A stretch of DNA of 64,000 nucleotides from Populus alba. Taxonomy: Eukaryota; Streptophyta; Magnoliopsida; Malpighiales; Salicaceae. How positions within the stretch are numbered: the first letter of the stretch is position 1; each line of letters begins with the position of its first letter. Positions 1 through 10,331 of this stretch are shown here, in pieces. The stretch spans positions 4,464,001-4,528,000 of the forward strand of contig NC_133294.1 of assembly GCF_005239225.2 (NCBI RefSeq), given 5' to 3'. The notes beneath the pieces were generated by a model that had not been told where the DNA came from, did no database searches, and saw nothing but the letters and a program-made list of their open reading frames with translations. The position numbers and the translations under genes were made by a program.

Positions 1-1704
1 ACATGTTCCTGCTTGTCAAAAACTTTGTCATGAGAATGATTTTGAAAGCAATTGATTAATAAGGCCACTTTAAAATGCTTTACTAGTTATATATGTTGGT
101 CTACAATGAGGTAAAAACTGTATTTTAAAAAAATTTAAAATGTTTTCTTGTTTTAATTTTTTTTGTGTGCTTTTGCATTTTTTTTATTTTCTAATTAAAA
201 AATAATATTATTTTCAAATAAAATATAATTTAAAAAACAATTATAACCATAATTACAAACATCCCTTAATGCTTTTTTGCTCCCTCTAAAAAAAGTCGTG
301 GAAGTTTCGTCGTTTATTTGAGTAGTCGAAATTAAATGGAAAGATTAATGTTTCATGATCTTCTTAGATACTGGCGAGTGCTAATCTTTCAAAAATATTT
401 TTAAAAAAAAATTTAAAATTTAAAATTTTTTTTATTTTAAATTCATATTTTTTTTAATAATTTTACATTATTTTAATACACTAATATCAAGAATAATTTT
501 TTTTTTTAAAATATTATTATGATACATTTCTAAATAAAAAAATATTTTAAAAAGCAACTACAATCATACTTCAAAAAATAATATTAAACATGTTCAAAAC
601 CTATGATCATTCTTTTTTAATAATATTGTAATATCATAAATTATCAAATCACTTCTGAACTCATGTGATTAAAAAAAAAATGAAAAGATTAAAAAATAAA
701 CCTGACAATAAGTTTATGATTTTTTATGTAGCTAATTTTGTTATTTTATTGTTTTTGTTAAAAAAGTTAAAGGACTAGGCAGTCCCTATCACTTTTTGGC
801 CACTTCTGATTAATTATTTGTGCAACTTGCAAATTAACTTATGCTGCACGTGACATAGGATTTCTCTTCTCTCGGACACGTCGATCACCTAACTTGTCTT
901 ATAAGATTATTTTTTTGCCATTCTAATTTCTCTCTCTCTCTCTCTAATTTTCTCTTTGAATAAGGGGGGATTTTCGCACGATATCCATAGTATAATGTAG
1001 CACACACCACATTTCGGACAGGGATTTGAAGCTGCCAACATTTTTCTTGGACGATATGATGATTTTTTAAAAAATAAAAGGTTGATGAATTCTCTTTAGA
1101 GCTGATCCAATCAACAAAGCTGGTCGGTCGCCAGCTGGATATAGGCCTTGGTCGTAAGTAAGCGAGCGCATGGGATTATAAGAGAGAAAAAGATACAGCT
1201 GTGTTTGTAAATTAACTTATCTTGTGATATTAGGGTGATTGTCGCTCGTTTACAGGTAACTTTTCTTAATTGTCGAGCGACGATGGCCTTCTATGTTGTC
1301 TTCAGTACTGTGAAAGATCAGAAATATTAATCGATTGCGTACATTATTAGCCCACCACTATATTACAAAGTGTGAAACATTTTTAATTCCATCACAAGAC
1401 AAAAAAAAAAAAAAAAAACCCTTTTTAAAAAATATTTAGGATGAAAAAGATTAATTCAAACAATTTAGGATGCTGTTATCGATCGCATGATAAAGAACAA
1501 GTTATTTTATTAAACAATACCAAATGATCAATTGAATCGAATTAATTATAATATTTTAAATTAAAGAGAAAATATAAAAATTCTCTGCAGATGTTTTTGA
1601 GATACATTTCCAAAACATAAAAATATACATCTTCCTTTCATCTCGTGGCCTCCATTTGAGCAGGGAACACAGCCAACATTCTTTTATCAATCTCTATAAC
1701 TGTG

Positions 1705-1885
1705 TACAGGGATCAAGCCAATTCTAAAACATTGAGATATTTTTTTATTCAAATAAAGAAAAAAAGACAAAAAAATTAACTTTATTGAGCATGCTAAATA
1801 CATGGCCAAATTTATAAGGTCAAAAATAAACTAAATAGAAACAATGCAGTCACTTCTTAGGTAAATAATAATAATAATAATTGTT
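1705..1885 (+). repeat. Direct repeat, copy 1 (partner at 3027-3225)
   Basis: Both copies share the stretch from 'attctaaaacattgagat' through 'agcatgctaaatacat' to 'aaatagaaacaatgcag' and a following (TAA)n run, with several indels. The two copies lie about 1.3 kb apart in the same orientation. No coding potential was seen. Confidence 0.75.
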
Positions 1886-3026
1886 AAAAAATTATCTAAA
1901 TTCAATAATTTAAGTTATTTGATATATGTATCTTTAATTTTGTTAGTAGTACCGATGTGTTAAATATTTGATGTATTTTCAACTTTTTTATATTATGCCT
2001 CAGCTATTTTATTATGAATGTCATCCTTAAATATTAAATCTTATAGAACAAAATCCCTAGGCAAATTGAATCCAATTAAAAATAATAATTATAGACATAA
2101 AAAAAAAGATTTAGATGGAATGCAAGAGATATCTAGAGGCTCGCTGGTGTGTCAATTGAGACGAACTCTTCTACTCAAGTAATCTTATGGATAAAATTTT
2201 TATAATACTCTTAAATAACTATCTCAAATTAAGAGTTTTAGATGTGATTTTAAATCCAAAAATAATTTTGTTTAACTTTTTAACATATTTCATCAAAAAA
2301 AAGTTTTTTATCCTTAAATAGTAGATATACTCACCATTACATTTTATTAAACTTATTTAATTTAATTAAATAAAAAATAAAAATGATAGATTTAATTTAA
2401 TTTAATTCAAACTGACTACCGTCTCATTTGTTGAGGGTCATAAAGGCCCTTTGAATGATATTAGCTCTCAAGAATTAAGAAATGATTAGTGGGTCCTTCC
2501 AAACGTCTGCAAAGTCTTCCATAAGTCTGATGGATGTCGACGATCCAGCATTAATTAATACTATCTTCTTCCAAAACAGTGGCTTTTCCAGCTTGAAAAT
2601 ACTGAAAGAAAGAAAGCGAAATAAAAACTCGGGCCCTACATGTCGGTAACACATACGAGTTGTGAATCCTTCAAAAACAAAAAGACATGTTAAATGTGTG
2701 TGTGTGTAATTTTTAAGGTTATTTTTTATATTGGATGCAAGCAGACAAATTTTCTAAGGAGAAAAACATATAATAAAACATTTCATAAGAAATAAGGTAA
2801 TAAAAATGACATTTTTTTTTTATTAAGCATAACTAATTTTTTTACCTCAATCTTTAAAGTTAATGTATATTTTAGGATTTTCAGTTCCTTTAATTACTGA
2901 ATAATAACTTCTAATTTTACTCGATATGAACCGGTGCGCATTTTAAGATCTTTAATTTTTTTAATTATTAGATGATGATTTTTATTTTTTTTAATAATAT
3001 TTTAATATAATAAATCTCAATATTTG

Positions 3027-3225
3027 TACACGATTGAAGTCCATTCTAAAACATTGAGATATGTTTTTTATTCAAATTAAAAAACAAATGACAAAAAATT
3101 AACTTTATTTAGCATGCTAAATACATCGCCAAATTTTTAAGGGTGGGATGATACCTTATAAAATAAATTAAATAGAAACAATGCAGGTCAATTTTTAAGC
3201 AAAAAATAATAATAATAATTAAAGG
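3027..3225 (+). repeat. Direct repeat, copy 2 (partner at 1705-1885)
   Basis: Diverged direct repeat of the block at 1705-1885, ending in a (TAA)n run. It lies about 640 bp upstream of the first B3-like gene. Confidence 0.75.
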
Positions 3226-3738
3226 TAAAATTGTAGAAAATCAATAAATTTTTTTCAAAGAAACTCGATTGAACTCATTTAACTCTACAATCCAATAATA
3301 TAATATTGAATTATAAAATTAAAATAAAAAATTAAAAAAACGTAAGTTAAATGGGGCAAATCTTCTAAATTTGTTTATCAAATTATAAGACTGGTTACCC
3401 CATATATTATTATATAATAAATAAGTTATTTCCTTGAATTGTATTAAAAAAATCTTGTGTTTTTATAATTTAAAAAAGTTAATAAACACTTTTCAACGAT
3501 TACACCTGCATCCAATTTCTAAGCTAAAAATGATTAAGACGTTTATGCAACTTTCAAATCAACTGGACAATGCATTTGTTTTAATTTGTCAAAGATCAAA
3601 AATAATCACATCTCCGATTAACTTTTTGACCATGGAATACCTTGCCAACCAAACCACCAGATGTGACAACGCAATCTAGGATGTTGATATCGAACGATAA
3701 TGAACAAGAGTTAACAGTGAACGTGCACTCACTACACC

Positions 3739-3746
3739 TATAAAAA
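3739..3746 (+). promoter_or_regulatory. Candidate TATA box of B3-like gene copy 1
   Basis: The sequence tataaaaa lies about 125 bp before the ATG at 3871, a plausible spacing for a plant core promoter with a short 5' UTR. The match is seen directly; its function is inferred. Confidence 0.45.
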
Positions 3747-3770
3747 TGCTAATAGCCAGCCCTCCAGCAT

Positions 3771-3844
3771 TCATCAGTTTCTCAACCTTTCAAAAAACCT
3801 GATTAGTTCATCTGTTTCTCAACCTGTCAAAAAACCTGATTAGT
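3771..3844 (+). repeat. 37-bp tandem duplication in B3-like 5' UTR
   Basis: Two adjacent 37-bp units (3771-3807 and 3808-3844) differ at only two positions. They lie between the TATA-like site and the ATG of copy 1, so they are probably in the 5' leader. The second B3-like copy lacks them because its homology to copy 1 begins only at about 10309. Confidence 0.85.
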
Positions 3845-3870
3845 GCTCTTGAAATCCATTTCTAGCATCA

Positions 3871-4221
3871 ATGGAGGAGCTCATGAATAAAATCATAAAG
3901 CGCACAGACTTAGAAAACCGTCTAGCTTATCCAACCCACAGTCTTTGGGCCTTTCCACTACTGTCCGAGGGCCAAACTTCAATACGTTTTGATGCACGAG
4001 ATACTCTTGGGAAAGTCTGGAATCTTAAGCTTTCTACTCGGACTCAAGGCCAATATCAAAAACCAGTCATCACTGGAGAGTGGTTGTCACTTGTGCAAGA
4101 GAAGGGCCTTGAAGTCGGAGACAGGATCGTTCTGACTAGGGAAGTAGATGAAGATGGTGAAGTGAGCTACGAAATCAGAACTGAACGCAAGATATTCAAT
4201 GTTTGGGCCCCTGTCCAATAG
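3871..4221 (+). CDS. Small B3-domain-like protein (tandem copy 1)
   Basis: Intronless ATG-started ORF of 116 residues. From about residue 18 to the end it resembles a single plant B3 DNA-binding fold. There is a hydrophobic/aromatic opening around LWAFPLLSEG, a 'D-x-x-G-x-x-W' strand (DTLGKVW, about 43-49), then GEWLSLVQEKGL and VGDRIVL (about 70-91), which match the B3 consensus of a tryptophan-containing helix followed by KGL-x-x-GD. It has no transmembrane segment or second domain. B3 proteins are normally nuclear DNA-binding factors, but one isolated divergent domain may have lost DNA binding. It is nearly identical to the ORF at 10332-10679 and more distantly related to the minus-strand ORF at 22053-22424. 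A TATA-like element at 3739 and a duplicated leader precede it. Intact reading frames in both copies suggest selection or a recent origin. Confidence 0.75.
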   Translation: MEELMNKIIKRTDLENRLAYPTHSLWAFPLLSEGQTSIRFDARDTLGKVWNLKLSTRTQGQYQKPVITGEWLSLVQEKGLEVGDRIVLTREVDEDGEVSYEIRTERKIFNVWAPVQ

Positions 4222-6350
4222 GGGGGACATATCTTTGCCTGTTGGTAAAACATATTACGCTTGCAGTATGCGAGTTAGTGACTGTTTTTCTAGCATTTAA
4301 TTGTTGTTGTGTGATTTACATATTATGTTTTGTTCCTTGTATTTTCTTTTTTATATATGCAGCATACGAGTTACTCCATGCTCCTTCTGGCTCCATGGGT
4401 AGCAAGAGAGGAGTGGAGAGGCTGCTAGCTAGCTTTTTATACATGTATGGAGCTTTCATTTTGTCAGTAGTACTGGTGTGTTACATATATTTGATGTATC
4501 TTCAACTTCTCAATCTAAGCCTCGTTTATTTTATTATGAATTTGGTCCTTAGCAGAACCAGATGAAAATACTTTATGTCTGACACTTGACTGCCGCAAAA
4601 TTATCCTTAAAACACCCAAAGTACCATTTTCTAACCTTGCGATATCATTTCAATCAGTGTTGAAGACAAATTCTATTGTCGGCTAATCAAACATTAATTT
4701 TTTTTGTTTTTGATGAGACAAAAGAGCAACCGACTCCTGTCAAATTCTAGTATCAATTCAAACTATGATTTTAGAGTAGAAGATTGTCCACATTTTGGAT
4801 TAATACTATTTTCTAAACATTCCATTACATAAAAATATTTGGAATTAAAATTTACATAAACTTAAATATCAAATTAAAATAAATTCCTCTATATGTAAGT
4901 GTAAAAAGTTTGACAATAGAAAGTGAAGAAAAGGAACATACCTCGAATAATATTTATAAACAAAAAAATGAATATAAGAACACGAATTATCCCATAAAAA
5001 TCAAAGTTAAAAAAGAAAGTCTTCTAGAGCCATTGTCAGTCTCAAATACCTTATGGTAGGCTGTGCTAGCTGCCAAAAAAGACAAGCAACAAGGTCAAAA
5101 TGTGAAGAACCACACGCCAACACTCGCAGGCTGTCTAGACTCTTTCATTTAGCCTTCCGTCCATCGTTCGCATGTTGCAAGATTCGAGACATTAAGTGCA
5201 GATAGCAATAAATTGTATTTCATTTATAGGTAAATTCGCATGAACAATCTATTATTAAAAACAAATGCTACAATCCTCAATAACAGCTTTCTTTTCTGTA
5301 TTTTTTTATGCAAAATTATATATTTATAAAGTAAATATTTTATATATTTATACTTATCTTTGAATATTTCATATTTTTTGTTTATATTTTTATGTTGATG
5401 AATGGAAAGAAAAGAGCTCGGATAGCTTATGAGGAAGTGCCCTTTCTAAGATTTCAGCCACCCTATAAATACATTATTGATTTTAATAATTTCTTTTGGT
5501 AAACTAACTAGTAAACGATTACATTTAATTTTCCGATACTCAAATAAAAAACTAATTGGATTATATATAGTTATTGAACTTCATGATAAAATCTGATGAA
5601 ATTTCAAAGACAAGTGACAATTCAAATCACCTTGCTTTTCATTTCTTTCAAGTTCTCGAAGAAGAAAAAAAATAGAGATGGAGATGGAAAATAGTTTTCT
5701 AGCTCTGTTTTTCTAATTTCACAATATGTGATATGCATAAGCCTCGAAGACTAAAGCCCAATAACATAATTATCCACACTCCATGTAAAGTTGGAAGCCA
5801 TTGCATAGGGCTTATAGTCCAGTTAAACTCTAAAAGCAAGCAAAGAAGTCCACAAAAATAACAGAAGAGGACATTCTCAAGGCTCCAGCTGATTCAGAAG
5901 TATGAAAAACATTAACATTTTCCATGGAAACCCAATTTTGTGTTTGGTTGAAAGCCACAGCAGATTGGCACGGCAATAACCCACCAAAGAAATGAAATCC
6001 TCTTCACACCCCAGCCAACCAAGCTCAACAGCAATGTTTTCATGGAGTTAATGTTCTGATATCTTCCAAAACCTTAATTTTACTCTCTCAAAACCAGTGA
6101 GACAATCAAAACTTTGCGTTGATTTGGGTTACCAAGACAGGTGACGCCAATAAATTTCAGAGGTATCAAACCCTAATGCTTCTTGCATAGAGCAACTGCA
6201 ATTTTTCCCGATTCAAAACCCTCTATATCTCAGAAATAAACCCAGTAAATGGATCCATACTTGTTCATCACTTCATGACCCATACAGACCTAAAAATCTA
6301 AACCTTTCCCGATTCCTCAAGCCCAATAGAACCCATTTTATTGATATACT
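4222..6350. other. Non-coding 3' flank of B3-like copy 1
   Basis: No supported gene. All of it is shared with copy 2. On the minus strand, around 6060-6330, runs such as 'agggttttgaatcgg' and 'agggtttgatacctc' resemble plant 5' leader sequence, but no ORF of useful length follows. Confidence 0.5.
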
Positions 6351-6359
6351 AGACACTTG

Positions 6360-6379
6360 ACCCGCGCGATGCCGCGGGT
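6360..6379. repeat. GC-rich hairpin at left end of insertion
   Basis: Perfect 7-bp arms acccgcg/cgcgggt (6360-6366 and 6373-6379) around cgatgc. A related GC motif (gcccgcgtgatgccacgggc) occurs at about 7196-7215. Both stand out in very AT-rich DNA. Confidence 0.8.
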
Positions 6380-6559
6380 TATTTTTTTTGCATAAAAAAT
6401 ATTAAAACAAATAAAAATTTAAAAATCTTGGGTTTTTCTGCAAAGTTATACCCAAGAAACTTGGGTTTGGCTGCAACGCCTGATCTAAAAGTAATATTTA
6501 TAATATTAATAATAAAATTAAACTTGCATGACCCAAGTTTAAGTGAGCCTGGCTGCAAC

Positions 6560-7015
6560 ACCGGACCCAAGAATATTGGATGTGGGTCTAGATATAAGGT
6601 CGTGTCATAAAAGTGTGATAATTAAATAGATTGATTAAAAAAAAACAAAGAAAAAAATCAACAGAAAGGAAAAAACTAATGAAGAAAAAGAAAAAAAAAT
6701 GAATTAATTAGGTTAACCTTTTAAACCAGGTTATCTCGTAAAACCTAGGATTCACATCATGAAAGTTTGATAACTAAATAAAAAAAACAAATGACGGGTT
6801 TACCCTGAATTAACTGGGTTAACCCATCAAACCAAGTTAACCCGTCAAGCCTAGGACATGTGTCATGAAAGTATGATAATTAAATAGAAAGAAAATTAAC
6901 TTTAACAAACTAAACTAAATGAAAAAAATAACTTGTCAAATCAGGCTAACCCATCAAACTCGAGATCCGTATCATGAAAATTTGATAACTAAATAAAAAA
7001 AAAATTAACATCAAC
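6560..7015 (+). repeat. Four degenerate tandem units of about 100 bp
   Basis: Each unit carries a stretch like 'tcatgaaagtttgataactaaata' followed by A-rich spacer and 'ggttaaccc-tcaaacc' type sequence. Examples are near 6600, 6760, 6865 and 6975. The units differ by substitutions and indels. No coding potential. Confidence 0.7.
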
Positions 7016-7479
7016 AAACTAAATCAAACAAAAAAAATTCATTAAAAAAATTAAAAAGAAAAAAGGAAAAAAAATAGTTATATAATATAATATAATACAA
7101 TACAATATAATAATATTTATAATTATAATTATAATATAATAATTATAATTATATAATATATTAATAAGTAAATATATTAGTAAAAGGCGTGACATGCCCG
7201 CGTGATGCCACGGGCTTGTGGCATGCTTGGGCATTATTGTGGATTTGTGAAAAAAAATAATATAAAAAAAAATTGTTACCATCCACAATATTTTAAAGGA
7301 AAAAACTACAAAGCTATATTCTCAACCAGCTCAATATTAAAAAAAAAAAAAACACAAAAAATGAAAAAAGAAGATGACAATTTTGGAAGAAAAAAAAGCA
7401 AAAAGCAAAAAAAAAAAAAAAAAAAAAAAACATGTGGGGAAAGTTAAAGCTAAATTTTCAAACCAGCTAAATATTAAAA

Positions 7480-9060
7480 TCATTTAAGAAAACACTATAG
7501 CAATATATAGTGTTTTGTGAAGAAATATACAACTATAATTCTCAACCAACTCAATATTAAAAAAAATCAATAAAGATAATTTTGACAAATATAAAAAAAA
7601 AACGAAAGGAAAAAAAACATCCATGGAAACACTATAACAATCTATAGTGTTTCATGAGAAAATCTATAGTTGTAATTTTTAACCAGCTCAATATCAAAAA
7701 CAATAAAAATGACAAAGACCATTTAAAAAAAAAACATAACAAAAAAAAAGCATATGGGAAAACAGTGTAGCAATCAACGATGTTTTAAGGAAAAAAAGCT
7801 AAATGGTTAACCGGTTCAGTATGAAAAAAAATAAATTTGACAAAAACATATTTGGAAAAAAAAACATTGATAAAAAAAAAACATGTGAGGAAACATTGTA
7901 GCAAGGAAAAAACCATGTGGGAAAACACTGTAGCAATCTACAGTGTTTTAAATAATTACAAAGTTAAATTCTCAATCAGCTTAATATAAAAAAATTAAAA
8001 TTGACAAAGATAATTCTGAAAAAAAAAATTATTTAATAAAAAACCATGTAGAGAAACACTACATCAATCTAGTGTTTTAAAGAAAAAAAATTAAAAAACA
8101 AAATTATCAATCAACTCAATAGTAAAAAAATAAAATCAACAAAAATAATTATGAAAAAAAAATATAAAAAAGAAAGATAATTTTGGGAAAAACTTAAAAA
8201 AACAAAAAAAAAAGTGGGGAAAGCTAAAGCTAAATTCTCAACTAACTCAATATTGAAAAAATAAATTCGACAAAGATAATTTAAAAAAAAAACATGTGGG
8301 GGAAACACTACAAACAAACAAAAACCACGTAAGGGAAACACTGTAGCAATTAATAGTGTTTTTTTTAATAAAAAAAAGCTACAAAGCTAAGTTCTCAACT
8401 AGCTCAATATAAAAAAAATAAAATTGACAAAGACTATTAAAAAAAAGAGTCAATTTTGGGTAAAAAAAATGAAAAAAAAACATGTAAAAAAAAAAGAAAT
8501 AAAAGCGAGAAAAAAAACACGCGGGGAAAGCTACAGTGAAAAAACCAAAAAAACTAAAATTTCAACCAGCTCAATAGCAAAAAAAATAAAATCAACAAAA
8601 AAATTCTAAAAAAAACAAAACAAAAAAAAAGAAAATATGTAAAAAATGACAATTTTGGAAAAAAAGAAAAAGAAATAAAAAAAACAAAAAAAACATGTGG
8701 GGAAAGCTAAAGCTATATTATCAGTCAGCTCAATATTGAAAAAATAAATTCGATAAAGATAATTTTTTTAAAAAATATGTGGGGAAGCACTGCTGCAAAA
8801 CAAAAACCATGTAGGGGAAACACTGTAGCAATTCATATTATTTTTTTTAAAAAAAAAAAACTACAAAGCTAAATTCTCAACCAACTTAATATAAAAAAGT
8901 AAAATCTACAAAGACAATTTAAAAAAAAAAAGAATAAATAAATCATAAAAAAAAAACAATGTATGAGAATATTATAGCAATCTATAATGTTTTAAAGAAA
9001 AAAGCTACATAGTTAAATTTTCAACTAACTTAATATTTAAAAAAATTAGTAAAGATAATT
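7480..9060 (+). repeat. Tandem array with palindromic cores
   Basis: About ten degenerate units of roughly 130-160 bp. A typical unit has a palindromic core (aaacactgtag-caat-ctacagtgttt), then 'ctcaaccagctcaatat', an A-rich spacer with 'gacaaagataatttt', and 'catgtgggga'. The best core, at 7922-7949, has perfect 12-bp arms around caat. Some units have lost half the palindrome, for example near 7880 and 8340. Runs of A separate the units. Confidence 0.85.
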
Positions 9061-9308
9061 TTGAATTTTTTTTAAAAAAAGTTAATTTTAGGTAAAAAAA
9101 AACATGTAAAAAAATTGAAGAACAAACAAAAGTGGAAAAAAGAAAGCTCCAGAAAAAAAACAAAAGCAAAAAAAAAAAAGACTACAGAAAAAAAAAAGAA
9201 AAGCAGAAAAAAAATACTATAAAAGAGAAAAAAATATATATTATAATATTATAATATAATTATAATTATAATAGTAATAATAATAATTATTATTATATTA
9301 GGTATAAT

Positions 9309-9350
9309 TAAAAGGCGTGGGGAAGCTACAGTGCTTTCCCACGCCTTTTA
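9309..9350. repeat. Hairpin at right end of insertion
   Basis: Perfect 13-bp arms (taaaaggcgtggg and its complement) enclose a loop whose flanks pair further (aagc/gctt). It lies about 16 bp from the right junction with duplicated DNA. Confidence 0.8.
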
Positions 9351-9366
9351 GAGTTCTTTAATTATT

Positions 9367-9473
9367 AAAACAAGATTAGGGGTGGCAAAGTTCACGCATT
9401 TGCATCATTAGGACAGAAAAGAAAAATAAAATAAAATAAATAATATAACCCCCTAAAAAAAACAGCAAAATCT
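9367..9473 (+). repeat. Segmental duplication, copy 1 (right remnant)
   Basis: The stretch from 'ttaaaacaagattaggggtgg' through 'gcaaagttcacgcatttgc' to 'aaaaaacagcaaaatctt' matches 13341-13450, with a few substitutions. This is the last piece of copy 1 after the insertion. The two copies part company directly after 'cagcaaaatctt'. Confidence 0.85.
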
Positions 9474-10308
9474 TTCCCTTGAAGCCAGCCAAAGCCTTCC
9501 CTTTCGCTACAAATCTCCATCCAGAACAACCCCTCCCTTCCCTTGGCAAAAAAAAAGAGAACCAGAGAACAAAGAAAAGCCCTTCCATCACCGTTTTTCT
9601 CCCAAGACCAGCCGGCCATCTCCCCCTCCCAAAAAAAAAACCAGAAAACAGGCCGCCGCTCACCATTTTCTTCTCCCAAACCAGAGCAAACACAGACCTT
9701 CCCCTTCCCTCAGCCGGTTCTCTCTCAGACAGACCCAGACCCTCTCACCCTCAGCCCCAAAACAAACCAAAAACCGGCCCCGATTTCCCTTTGCTTCTTC
9801 TCCATCAGCGACCGAACCAGGTCCCCCTCCATTCGGCTTCCAATAGCAGCGGCCAGAACAACAGCGCTGCCATCACTGGAGACCCAGCGGCCTTCACTCC
9901 CTCCGTCTCCTTCCCCACAGCAGCCAACCCAAGACCAGCTGGAACACCTCAGCAGCCACAGACCAGCGGCGCTTCTTCAGCCAGCAGCTGCACAGACGCG
10001 ACATGAACCCATTCGCCAGCAGTCCCTTGGACATTCCGCTGGCCACCTAAAACAGAGGAGAAGGTGAAACAAAAGGAGAAGAAACAGATCCGAAAGAAGG
10101 GAAGACGGACTCAGATCTGAAAAAGGAAGAAGACTGGGAAGAGCCGATCTGAAAACAAATTTAAAACAGATTGGCTTGTTGCGTTTTTTGGGTGATTTGC
10201 AGGTAACGGAGCTACTCACAGCCGACTGGAGGGTGAAGAGGGAAGGAAGCCATTACGGATCTCCCCACGCCCTCTGGATTTCACAGCGGCGCGTGAACCC
10301 ACAGTGTT
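9474..10308 (+). other. GC-rich block at duplication junction (unidentified)
   Basis: A sharp compositional island between the two duplicate copies. The first half is C-rich and can be read as Pro/Ser-rich ORFs in two frames (9479-10006 and 9543-10067), neither with an ATG start. The second half is purine-rich ('gaagaagactgggaagagcc') and resembles a plant or retrotransposon 5' leader. A possible donor site (cag/gtaacg) occurs at about 10200. No known domain is visible. It may be a captured first exon or leader, or an LTR fragment that came in at the duplication junction. I do not treat the ORFs as genes. Confidence 0.5.
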
Positions 10309-10331
10309 CTTGAAATCCATTTCTAGCATCA

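Larger units (their letters stand above)
1..3737. other. AT-rich intergenic region with degenerate repeats
   Basis: No gene is supported here. The stretch is mostly A/T runs, with a CT microsatellite near 930-950 and short (TAA)n tracts near 1865 and 3205. A repeat of about 190 bp occurs at 1705-1885 and again at 3027-3225. The segment at 1930-2060 resembles DNA downstream of the B3-like gene (4455-4565), and 1460-1510 resembles 3670-3715 upstream of it. An older, decayed copy of that unit therefore seems to lie here. The ORF at 3434-3679 has a non-ATG start and no recognisable domain. Confidence 0.6.
3848..6350 (+). repeat. Segmental duplication, copy 1 (left part)
   Basis: From 'tcttgaaatccatttctag' onward this segment is collinear with 10309-13340. 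It includes the B3-like gene and a long non-coding 3' flank. Relative to copy 2 it lacks blocks corresponding to about 10751-10776, 11494-11755 and 12005-12245. Homology resumes at about 9367, after the 3-kb insertion, and ends near 9473. Confidence 0.9.
7181..9350. mobile_element. Possible nested element with inverted ends
   Basis: taaaaggcgtg at 7181-7191 is matched by its reverse complement cacgcctttta at 9340-9350, giving 11-bp inverted termini around about 2.2 kb. The outermost ta on each side could equally be a TA target duplication around 9-bp inverted repeats. The interior is the hairpin tandem array. No transposase ORF is present, so any mobility would need enzymes from elsewhere. 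Confidence 0.45.
6351..9366. mobile_element. 3-kb AT-rich insertion in duplication copy 1
   Basis: Copy 2 reads 'gatatactattaaaacaag' at about 13330-13350 where copy 1 is interrupted between 'gatatacta' (ending about 6351) and 'ttaaaacaag' (about 9367). Copy 2 therefore preserves an empty site. The junctions fit a 2-bp TA duplication. The insert opens with a GC hairpin (6360-6379), carries four units of about 100 bp at 6560-7010, then a long array of hairpin-bearing repeats, and ends with a 13-bp-arm hairpin at 9309-9350. No transposase-like ORF was seen; the Lys-rich and Phe-rich ORFs come from poly-A/poly-T. It could be a non-autonomous transposon or a block copied from satellite-like DNA. 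Confidence 0.75.

Noticed and set aside
1027..1050. A stretch (tgaagctgccaacat) resembling the miR167 family
   Set aside because: Only the first part fits the known mature sequence, and no complementary arm was found within about 200 bp, so no hairpin precursor is supported.
7202..8609. Lys-rich and Phe-rich ORFs in the hairpin array
   Set aside because: Poly-A/poly-T runs of the repeat units produce them; several start at non-ATG codons.
9376..10219. Long ORFs on both strands, Pro/Ser-rich on + and Phe/Leu/Ser- or Gly/Trp-rich on -
   Set aside because: They come from biased composition in the GC-rich junction block. The forward ORFs lack ATG starts and no domain is recognisable.
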